Positions 1 to 4,470 of a DNA stretch of 9,277 nucleotides are shown here, piece by piece. Source of the DNA: Actinomycetes bacterium (GTDB lineage: Bacteria > Actinomycetota > Acidimicrobiia > Acidimicrobiales > Palsa-688); the NCBI GenBank assembly GCA_021827225.1, contig JAKAXG010000124.1:1-9277 (forward strand). Direction: 5' to 3'. Below the pieces are notes generated by a model. The model searched no databases and was not told where the DNA came from. It worked only from the letters and a program-made list of their open reading frames with translations. How positions within the stretch are numbered: position 1 is the first letter of the stretch; each line of letters starts with the position of its first letter. A program made the translations under genes and the position numbers.

Positions 1-548
1 TCCGATCTCAGCCCGGCGCCGGCGCCGAGCAGCTCGCCGGTGAGGATGAACCCGTAGATCCGTGACCTCTCGGCGGCCGGGAAGAAGTCGCCGGTGAGCG
101 ATCCCACCGCCGGTCCGGCCGTGGCGGTGACCGCCCCCAGGGCCAGGCGGACCAGCAGCAGCATGACGAACGAGTTGGCGAAGCCGCTCACCGCCTCGGC
201 TGCCGACCAGACGACGATGCTGATGGACAGCAGGCGGACCCGCCGGGTCTTGTCGCTCAGCACCCCCATGGGCAGCGTGGCCGCCGCCCCCACCAGCGAA
301 GCGACGGTGGAGAGGATCCCGATGTCCAGGTTCCCTATGCCGAAGGATGCTTCGAGCTGGGGCGCCATGGCGCCCACCGCTCCCTTGTCGGCGCTGTCGA
401 GGGCCAGTATGAGGGCCAGGATCACGATCACCCGCCGGCGGGCCGGGCCCCCCAGCTTGTCGGTCATGGTCTCGGCGCCGGAGCGGGCCCGCTCCACCAG
501 CCAGTCGGGCAACCGCTCCTGCAGCCGGCCCAGGTGGCTAGAGGTCAC
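1..548 (-). CDS. MFS transporter, N-terminal part (runs off left edge)
   Basis: Major facilitator superfamily permease, expected to move a small solute across the cytoplasmic membrane by proton- or solute-coupled transport; the substrate cannot be read from the sequence. About 182 codons are present. After a polar N-terminal arm (residues 1-39, rich in Arg/Glu), helix 1 begins near residue 40 and contains an acidic/basic stretch (L-D51-S-A-D54-K). Helix 2 is about 75-94. The loop carries the MFS motif A form G95-V-L-S-D99-K-T-R102-R103. Helices 3-5 follow, with a Gly-rich G-E-L-L-G-A-G-A-G segment at the window edge resembling MFS motif C. The start is placed at GTG 548-546, because an in-frame TAG lies seven codons upstream. 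ATG 467-465 (residue 28) is an alternative; neither has a clear Shine-Dalgarno. The gene is divergent from the DMT gene. Family is confident; the start is uncertain and the C-terminal half is outside the window. Confidence 0.85.
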   Translation of the reverse strand, partial: MTSSHLGRLQERLPDWLVERARSGAETMTDKLGGPARRRVIVILALILALDSADKGAVGAMAPQLEASFGIGNLDIGILSTVASLVGAAATLPMGVLSDKTRRVRLLSISIVVWSAAEAVSGFANSFVMLLLVRLALGAVTATAGPAVGSLTGDFFPAAERSRIYGFILTGELLGAGAGLRS

Positions 549-618
549 GGCCGCCCGCCGGCGTGACTACCAAACACACGATGAGAAATCTCCGCTCGAT
601 CCACTCGGCCGGGGCCTC

Positions 619-656
619 CACCCGGCCTGGGCCATCTACCCGGCCCCAGCCCGGTG
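619..656. repeat. Imperfect inverted repeat, 15-base arms
   Basis: Arms 619-633 and 642-656 pair at 12 of 15 positions around an 8-base loop (ATCTACCC, 634-641). It lies in the divergent MFS/DMT intergenic region. No T-tract follows on either strand, so it does not look like a canonical intrinsic terminator. It could be an operator or a leader hairpin, or chance in GC-rich DNA. Confidence 0.35.
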
Positions 657-705
657 TCACGGGGGTGCCACGTTAGGAATCCGCGGCAGGGGGAAGGTCG
701 AGCAG

Positions 706-807
706 GTGACCAACGCACCGATGCCGCCCACCGAACCGGATCAGCTGGAGGACGGAGCCGGCCGGCTCGGCGGCCGGAGGCGGGTGGGGCCGGCTCCGAT
801 CGGGTAG
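706..807 (+). CDS. Possible 33-codon ORF upstream of the DMT gene
   Basis: GTG 706-708 lies eight bases after a purine-rich GGGGGAAGG (689-697), which could serve as a Shine-Dalgarno. The frame runs 33 codons to TAG 805-807, nine bases before the TTG start of the DMT gene and in the same reading frame as it. The predicted peptide begins M-T-N-A-P-M-P-P-T-E and ends G-R-R-R-V-G-P-A-P-I-G. It has no membrane segment and no family I recognise. It might be a translated leader coupled to the DMT gene, or a chance open frame in GC-rich DNA. There is no independent evidence that it is expressed. Confidence 0.2.
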   Translation: MTNAPMPPTEPDQLEDGAGRLGGRRRVGPAPIG

Positions 808-816
808 GCAGGCTCG

Positions 817-1740
817 TTGCATCCCGCAGCCGTCGGCGCCGGCCTCGGCGGTGCGCTGCTCATCGCCGTGGGCTTCGTGCTGCAGCAGAAGGCGGCCGAG
901 CAGGAGCCGGCGGACGAGCGTCTGTCGTTCCGGCTGCTCGGTCAACTGCTGCGCCGCCCCATGTGGCTGGGCGGCATCGCCGCCATGGTCTGCGGCCAGC
1001 TCCTCGGAGCCGCCGCCCTCGACCGGGGCAGCCTGGCTCTGGTGGAGCCGATCATGGCCACCAACGTGCTGTTCGCCCTGCCGCTCTCCGCCGTGTGGCA
1101 CCGTCGCCGCCTGGGCCGGCGCGAGTGGGTGGGAGCGGTGGCGCTGATCGCCGGGCTGGGGGCGTTCGTCGCCGCCGGCGACCCTTACGGGGGTAAGGCG
1201 GACCACCTGCCCTGGCCGAACTGGCTGATCGCCATGGGCTCCATCGCGGCGGTCACGGCGCTGGCGGTGAGCCGGGGGCGACGGGCCGCCCCGTATCGGG
1301 AAGCCACCTACCTGGCTGTCGGGGCGGGGGTGCTCTACGGCCTGCAGGACGCCCTGACCCAGCGCACCGAGGTCGGGTTCTCCTCGGGGGTGCTGGGGGC
1401 CCTGGCCTCCTGGCCGCCGTACTTGCTGGTCGGGGTGGCGGTGGTGGCGCTGCTGCTCAACCAGTCGGCGTTCGAGGCCGCTCCCCTCGACGCCTCCCTG
1501 CCGGCCACCACCGTGGCCGAGCCCCTGACCGGTATCGCGTTCGGTGTCGGGGTCTACGGGGAGCACCTGTCCCTGCAGTGGCCGCTCCTGGCCGTCGAGG
1601 TGGCCGGGGTGGCGGCCATGATCGCCGGGGTGGTGCTGGTGGCCCGCTCGCCAATAGTCACCATGGCCGGCGGCGGCGCGGCCCGCGACGGTGGCGGGGA
1701 TGGGGGAGGCCGACCGCCGGGCCGGGCTCCGAAGGGCTAG
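817..1740 (+). CDS. DMT-superfamily (NIPA/EamA-like) membrane transporter
   Basis: Polytopic inner-membrane protein of 307 residues, similar in style to the NIPA-like/EamA branch of the drug/metabolite transporter superfamily; the substrate is unknown. About nine hydrophobic segments can be drawn: 5-22, 49-67, 75-93, 104-121, 134-152, 164-182, 199-217, 228-247 and 255-277. Family-like features are F-V-L-Q-Q-K-A-A at the end of helix 1, S-L-A-L-V-E-P at 72-78, and the late A-E-P-L-T-G-I with a G-E pair at 248-249, the usual pattern of the second DMT half. The tail (283-307) is Gly/Arg/Pro-rich and probably disordered. The start is TTG 817: an in-frame TAG at 805 excludes anything farther upstream, and no ATG/GTG occurs before helix 1. 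GGCAGG at 807-812 is only a weak ribosome site. The gene ends 12 bases before the phosphatase gene, so co-transcription is likely. Confidence 0.75.
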   Translation: MHPAAVGAGLGGALLIAVGFVLQQKAAEQEPADERLSFRLLGQLLRRPMWLGGIAAMVCGQLLGAAALDRGSLALVEPIMATNVLFALPLSAVWHRRRLGRREWVGAVALIAGLGAFVAAGDPYGGKADHLPWPNWLIAMGSIAAVTALAVSRGRRAAPYREATYLAVGAGVLYGLQDALTQRTEVGFSSGVLGALASWPPYLLVGVAVVALLLNQSAFEAAPLDASLPATTVAEPLTGIAFGVGVYGEHLSLQWPLLAVEVAGVAAMIAGVVLVARSPIVTMAGGGAARDGGGDGGGRPPGRAPKG

Positions 1741-1752
1741 AACTTCAGGTGC

Positions 1753-2445
1753 ATGTCGGAGGGAAGAGTGCTTTTCGTGTGCACCGGCAACCAGTGCCGG
1801 TCGCCGATGGCGGAGGCCATGCTGCGGCGCGCCATGGCCGACCGCGGCCCCGTGGAGGTCGCCTCAGCCGGGACGGCCGGTGACGGCACTCCTCCCCCCG
1901 AGCACGCCGTGGCCGTCATGGCGGAGGTCGGCCTGGACATCGCCGGGCGGCCGAGCCGCCGGCTGAGCGCCGCCGATCTCGCCGACGCCGACCTGGTCAT
2001 CGCCATGAGCCGACAGCATCTGGTGGACGTGGCGACGGTCCACCCGCCGGCCTGGGACCAGGCCTTCACGTTCTCCGACCTGCTGAAGCGCGGGACCGCC
2101 GCCGGCGGGCGGGTCCCGGGCGAGTCCCTGGCGCAGTGGGCCCGGCGGATGTCGGCCGGCCGGACGCGCTCCAGCGTGCTCTCGGCCCGGTCCTCGGGCG
2201 ACGTTCCCGACCCGATGGGAGGGTCGGTCAGGGACTTCGAGCAGACCAGGGACCTCCTGGAGGAGATGGTGGCGCAGCTGGCCCCGTACCTGTGCCCGGC
2301 GCCGGACGGGGCGCAGGGCGGGGCCGGCCCGGCCATGGTGGCCGAACCGGCCCGTTCCGGCGGGGCGGCCGAGCCCCCCCGTTCCGGCGGGGCGGCCGAG
2401 CCCCCCCGGAGCCGGTCGCGCTGGCGGCGGTTGCTGCGACCCTGA
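1753..2445 (+). CDS. Low-molecular-weight protein tyrosine phosphatase / arsenate-reductase-like
   Basis: Cytosolic phosphatase of the LMW-PTP fold, which dephosphorylates phosphotyrosine through a phosphocysteine intermediate; some relatives reduce arsenate. The P-loop C10-T-G-N-Q-C-R16-S17 opens the protein, followed by the typical S-P-M-A-E-A. The general acid is Asp153 in V-P-D-P-M-G-G, and D161-F-E follows as in the family. Residues 109-150 form an Arg/Ser/Gly-rich insertion, so the acid lies later than in usual 150-160-residue members. Residues 183-230 are a disordered Pro/Gly/Ala tail with a nine-residue repeat and an Arg-rich end (R-S-R-W-R-R-L-L-R-P). Start choice: ATG 1753 has only AGGTG one base away, while GTG 1768 has GGAGGGA at good spacing. 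The later start would still keep the P-loop (M-L-F-V-C). The physiological substrate is unknown. Catalytic residues are intact, so I expect an active enzyme. Confidence 0.9.
   Translation: MSEGRVLFVCTGNQCRSPMAEAMLRRAMADRGPVEVASAGTAGDGTPPPEHAVAVMAEVGLDIAGRPSRRLSAADLADADLVIAMSRQHLVDVATVHPPAWDQAFTFSDLLKRGTAAGGRVPGESLAQWARRMSAGRTRSSVLSARSSGDVPDPMGGSVRDFEQTRDLLEEMVAQLAPYLCPAPDGAQGGAGPAMVAEPARSGGAAEPPRSGGAAEPPRSRSRWRRLLRP
2341..2408 (+). repeat. 27-base tandem repeat encoding A-E-P-P-R-S-G-G-A
   Basis: Two full units (2341-2367 and 2368-2394) and a partial third (from 2395) sit inside the 3' end of the phosphatase gene. Units 1 and 2 differ at only a few bases near their 5' ends. Units 2 and 3 each contain a run of seven C (2374-2380 and 2401-2407). 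The period of 27 keeps the frame, so gain or loss of a unit lengthens or shortens the tail by nine residues. Slippage within a C7 run would instead shift the frame. Confidence 0.85.
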
Positions 2446-2497
2446 ACGGCCCCGGCCACGCCTCCCGGCTCCGGGCGGGACCGGGCGGGGGTGGCGG
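2446..2497. other. Convergent intergenic spacer
   Basis: This 52-base spacer separates the stop codons of the convergent phosphatase and CMD-like genes. It is extremely G/C-rich and contains a small CCCG-GCTC-CGGG dyad (about 2465-2476) but no T-tract. I cannot call a terminator, although one would be expected here. Confidence 0.4.
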
Positions 2498-2860
2498 CTA
2501 GAAGTCGGCCTCCTCTTCCTCTTCCGCCATGATGGCCAGGCCCAGGCCCTTGAGCACGTTGCCCGCGGCCTTGGTGATCCGGGCGCTGCCGACGATGGGG
2601 GCGATGGCCACCAGGACCCCCTGGGCGTCCTCGGCCGTGACGCCGGTGTCGGCGGCTGCGCCCAGGTTGACCAGATAGGAGACCGGGGCGGCGTCCATGG
2701 CCACGAGGGCGGCCAGGCGGACCAGATGGTAGGTGCGCACGTCCAGGTTGCAGTTGGCCAGCGTGTCGAGGTGCATCATGGCCACGGTCTCCAGGACCGG
2801 GTAGTCCTCCTGGGCGATGCTGCCGAGGGTGTCTTCTGCAGGACGCTGGGTGTCGGTCAT
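2498..2860 (-). CDS. CMD/AhpD-fold family protein lacking the cysteine pair
   Basis: A 120-residue protein of the carboxymuconolactone decarboxylase-like (AhpD-fold) family. The recognisable part is residues 38-108: L-D-V-R-T-Y-H-L-V-R-L-A-A-L at 39-52, then Y-L-V-N-L-G-A-A-A-D-T-G-V-T and G-V-L-V-A-I-A-P-I-V-G-S-A-R. In peroxidase-active relatives a C-x-x-C-x3-H motif lies in the middle helix; here that site reads A-P-V-S-Y-L-V-N (58-65). The single Cys37 lies outside it, so AhpD-type thiol chemistry is unlikely. The C-terminus is acidic (E113-E117, A-D-F). The start is ATG 2860-2858, preceded on this strand by GGAGGAGA at good spacing; an upstream in-frame start would bypass this site. It is the last gene of the SDR-GAF-CMD set. 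The cofactor-free fold suggests decarboxylase/hydrolase-like or purely structural activity, but the function is unknown. Confidence 0.8.
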   Translation of the reverse strand: MTDTQRPAEDTLGSIAQEDYPVLETVAMMHLDTLANCNLDVRTYHLVRLAALVAMDAAPVSYLVNLGAAADTGVTAEDAQGVLVAIAPIVGSARITKAAGNVLKGLGLAIMAEEEEEADF

Positions 2861-2910
2861 GGGTTCTCTCCTCCGTGGCGGGTCTCGCCCCACGGTGCCC
2901 GGACGGACCC

Positions 2911-2931
2911 GCCGCGGTCGTCACCCGCGGC
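2911..2931. repeat. Perfect 7-bp inverted repeat between GAF and CMD genes
   Basis: GCCGCGG (2911-2917) and CCGCGGC (2925-2931) flank a seven-base loop, in the 98-base gap between the GAF stop and the CMD start. It has no U-tract. It could attenuate read-through or stabilise a processed mRNA end, but GC-only dyads are common by chance in this composition. Confidence 0.35.
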
Positions 2932-2958
2932 GTGTGAGATGCCGGGCCGACCCGGTCC

Positions 2959-3432
2959 TCAGACGGGCGAGGAGGTGACCCGGGCCAGGGCCGCCGCGGT
3001 CAGCGCGCACAGCTCCCGGAGAGCGCCGACCTCGGCATCGGTCGCCCGGTGGTGGACCGCCCAGTACACCCCTATCGCCCCGACGGGCTGTCCTGTCCCG
3101 ACCGGCGCCACCGCCAGGCTCTTGACGAACGTGGGCCGGTAGGCCTCGACGGGTATGCGGTTGTCGCTGTAGACGTCGGGTACCACGGTGCACTCGTCGT
3201 GGAGCATGGCCCAGCCGCTGATGCACTGGGTGATGGGGAAGCGCTGGCCCTTCCACAGGGGGCTGATGGCGTCCTCGTCGGCGTAGAAGCACTGGTCCCC
3301 GTCCCGCAGTACCAGGGTGGACCCGTGGGCTCCGGTGACGGCCCGGGCGGCGGTGCGGACCACCTCCTGGATCGATTCCAGGCCGGCCGCTGAGCCCAGA
3401 CGCTCCGCTGTGTCCGATAGCTCCGCTTCCAT
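2959..3432 (-). CDS. Stand-alone GAF-domain protein
   Basis: A 157-residue cytosolic protein made of one GAF domain (about 15-152) with no output domain. GAF domains bind small ligands or chromophores and usually control a linked kinase, cyclase or transcription activator. Recognisable segments are V-L-R-D-G-D-Q-C-F-Y-A-D-E-D-A (41-55), W-K-G-Q-R-F-P-I-T-Q-C-I-S-G-W-A-M-L (60-77), a P-D-V-Y-S-D stretch (85-90) and A-Y-R-P-T-F-V-K-S-L-A-V-A-P-V (97-111). In my recollection this pattern occurs in the N-terminal GAF of many sensor histidine kinases. The start is ATG 3432-3430, because AGGAGG sits five bases upstream. GTG 3465-3463 would add 11 residues and swallow that ribosome site. The 94-base gap from the SDR stop and the shared strand suggest one transcript. 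It probably acts in trans on a kinase or regulator elsewhere; the ligand is unknown. Confidence 0.85.
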   Translation of the reverse strand: MEAELSDTAERLGSAAGLESIQEVVRTAARAVTGAHGSTLVLRDGDQCFYADEDAISPLWKGQRFPITQCISGWAMLHDECTVVPDVYSDNRIPVEAYRPTFVKSLAVAPVGTGQPVGAIGVYWAVHHRATDAEVGALRELCALTAAALARVTSSPV

Positions 3433-3526
3433 GCGATCCTCCTGGCCGGCCAGACCCTCCGACACTACCGCCGGGGTGGACCGTCGGAGCCGCGGGCGTG
3501 GCAGAGCAGGTGAAAGTTGTCGGAGC
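3433..3526 (-). promoter_or_regulatory. SDR-GAF gap with AGGAGG site and three GTCGGAG copies
   Basis: This 94-base gap contains the strong AGGAGG ribosome site of the GAF gene (minus strand, about 3438-3443). The heptamer GTCGGAG occurs at 3483-3489 and 3519-3525, and its complement CTCCGAC at 3457-3463. The inverted pair 3457-3463/3483-3489 is separated by 19 bases, so it could be an operator. No promoter hexamers stand out. Confidence 0.3.
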
Positions 3527-4321
3527 TCAGCCGGCGGTGTAGCCCCCGTCGACGTTGAGCTTCTGGCCGGTCACGAACCCGGCCCGTCCCGACGCCAGGA
3601 AACACACCGCCTCCGCCACGTCCAGCGCAGTGCCGAAGCGGCGCAGCGGGGTGTTCGCCCGGGCCGCCTCGAGGGCCCGGCTGTCCAGGTCGCCCGAGGC
3701 GATGAGCCGCTCCGCCATGCCGTCGGTGAGCATGCCGGGCCCCACACAGTTGAAGCGCACACCGAAGCGGCCCTCCTCCGCGGCCAGGGCCCTCATGAGG
3801 GCCTCCACGGCTCCCTTAGGCACCGCCGACAGGCCGTCGCGTACCGGGAACCGATCGGTCGCCGAGGTGGTCACCGCGGTGACGCTGCCCCGGCTGGTTC
3901 GCAACAGTTCGAGGGCCGGCCCGATCACGTTGAACAGTCCCACCACGTCATCGACCAACTGCCGCCCGAGCAGGTCGGGGCTGACCGTGCTCAGATGGAC
4001 CATGGGTACGTGGGGGCCGGCGGCGTAGACCACCGCGTCGAGGCCACCGAAGTCGGCGGCGACCCTACGGACGGTATCCGCGCACGCCCTGCTGTCGCCC
4101 AGGTCGAGCCGGTAGGCCCGGGCCCGGGCCGGCCCGGCCTGCCGGACCAGCTCGTCGACGGCGGGGCTGTCGCGCCGGTGGGTGAGCGCCACCGCCGCCC
4201 CCCGCTCGGCGAGCATGCGGCCCACCGCCCGCCCGATCCCCCCGCTGGCGCCGACCACCAGAGCGACCCGGCCGGTGAAATCCCCGGCCGGGTGGACGGT
4301 GCCGGCGGGCTCGGTCGCCAT
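3527..4321 (-). CDS. SDR-family oxidoreductase-like protein lacking the catalytic Tyr
   Basis: A 264-residue cytosolic protein with a Rossmann fold of the classical SDR family, which normally does NAD(P)H-dependent interconversion of alcohol and carbonyl groups. The cofactor motif is V-G24-A-S-G27-G-I-G30 after the first strand. H48-R49-R50 after strand 2 favour NADP(H). L-D73-L-G and Y-A-A-G102 follow, where A-A-G stands for the usual N-A-G. The late motif G-Q-K-L-N-V-D-G-G-Y (252-261) is typical. In the active site the expected Y-x3-K reads S165-A-V-P-K169, so the catalytic Tyr is Ser; T152/S153 stand at the usual Ser position. The enoyl-reductase spacing (Y-x6-K) is not met either. The start ATG 4321-4319 puts the first strand at the usual distance; only GGGG precedes it as a ribosome site. 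It may be a non-canonical reductase, an epimerase-like enzyme, or a non-catalytic nucleotide-binding protein. Confidence 0.88.
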   Translation of the reverse strand: MATEPAGTVHPAGDFTGRVALVVGASGGIGRAVGRMLAERGAAVALTHRRDSPAVDELVRQAGPARARAYRLDLGDSRACADTVRRVAADFGGLDAVVYAAGPHVPMVHLSTVSPDLLGRQLVDDVVGLFNVIGPALELLRTSRGSVTAVTTSATDRFPVRDGLSAVPKGAVEALMRALAAEEGRFGVRFNCVGPGMLTDGMAERLIASGDLDSRALEAARANTPLRRFGTALDVAEAVCFLASGRAGFVTGQKLNVDGGYTAG

Positions 4322-4470
4322 CCCCGGGAACGTAGCAACGCCGGCCGCCGGTGGCCGCCGGCTGGCGGCGCGGACGTCCCGGTGGCCGGGATGGGAACGC
4401 CGTTCGCCACGGACGCCGGTCCGGCCGGTACGTACCATGTCGCCAATCGCAGGTGGTAGGGGAGGCGACT
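4322..4470. promoter_or_regulatory. Divergent control region, SDR / acyl-CoA ligase
   Basis: This 149-base region lies between divergent starts. It contains tandem GGCCGCCGG copies (4343-4351 and 4353-4361) and a GCCGCC/GGCGGC hairpin with a four-base loop (4354-4369). A perfect TCCCGG-TGG-CCGGGA dyad is at 4377-4391, and the perfect 10-base palindrome GGTACGTACC at 4427-4436. TACCAT (4433-4438) overlapping that palindrome is a weak -10 candidate for the ligase gene. The ligase ribosome site AGGGGAGG is at about 4458-4465. Such dyads suit a dimeric repressor (TetR-, GntR- or MarR-like), but no regulator gene is in the window. Confidence 0.4.
4427..4436. promoter_or_regulatory. Perfect palindrome GGTACGTACC, candidate operator
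   Basis: This 10-base self-complementary site is 34 bases before the ligase TTG start. It contains the only TA-rich core in the divergent region and overlaps a possible -10 element. A chance occurrence is possible, since the site is short. Confidence 0.3.

Larger units (their letters stand above)
549..816. promoter_or_regulatory. Divergent intergenic region, MFS / DMT genes
   Basis: These 268 bases separate two divergent genes, so both promoters should lie here. A locally less GC-rich patch at about 566-600 (containing CAAACACACGATGAGAAATC) is the best place for the MFS promoter. TTAGGAAT at 674-681 is a weak candidate -10 for the plus-strand genes. No convincing -35/-10 pair can be named for either direction. 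The region also holds an imperfect hairpin (619-656) and a possible short ORF (706-807), listed separately. Confidence 0.4.

Noticed and set aside
94..807. Plus-strand open frame of 237 codons opposite the MFS gene
   Set aside because: The minus strand encodes MFS motif A and helices here. Only the last 33 codons (706-807) are kept, as a weak possibility.
673..1566. Minus-strand open frame of 297 codons opposite the DMT gene
   Set aside because: The translation is rich in Gly/Arg/Gln/His with no membrane segments or motif; the plus-strand frame has clear transporter character.
2465..2476. Possible intrinsic terminator between convergent phosphatase and CMD genes
   Set aside because: The CCCG/CGGG stem is only four bases and there is no T-tract on either strand.
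1737..2924. Long minus-strand open frame of 395 codons across the phosphatase and CMD genes
   Set aside because: It overlaps two genes with clear family motifs, is full of Arg/Gly/Pro/Ser low-complexity sequence and shows no domain. Stop-free antisense frames are expected at this GC content.
3317..4459. Plus-strand open frame of 380 codons opposite GAF and SDR
   Set aside because: It is antisense to two recognisable proteins and has no recognisable domain.
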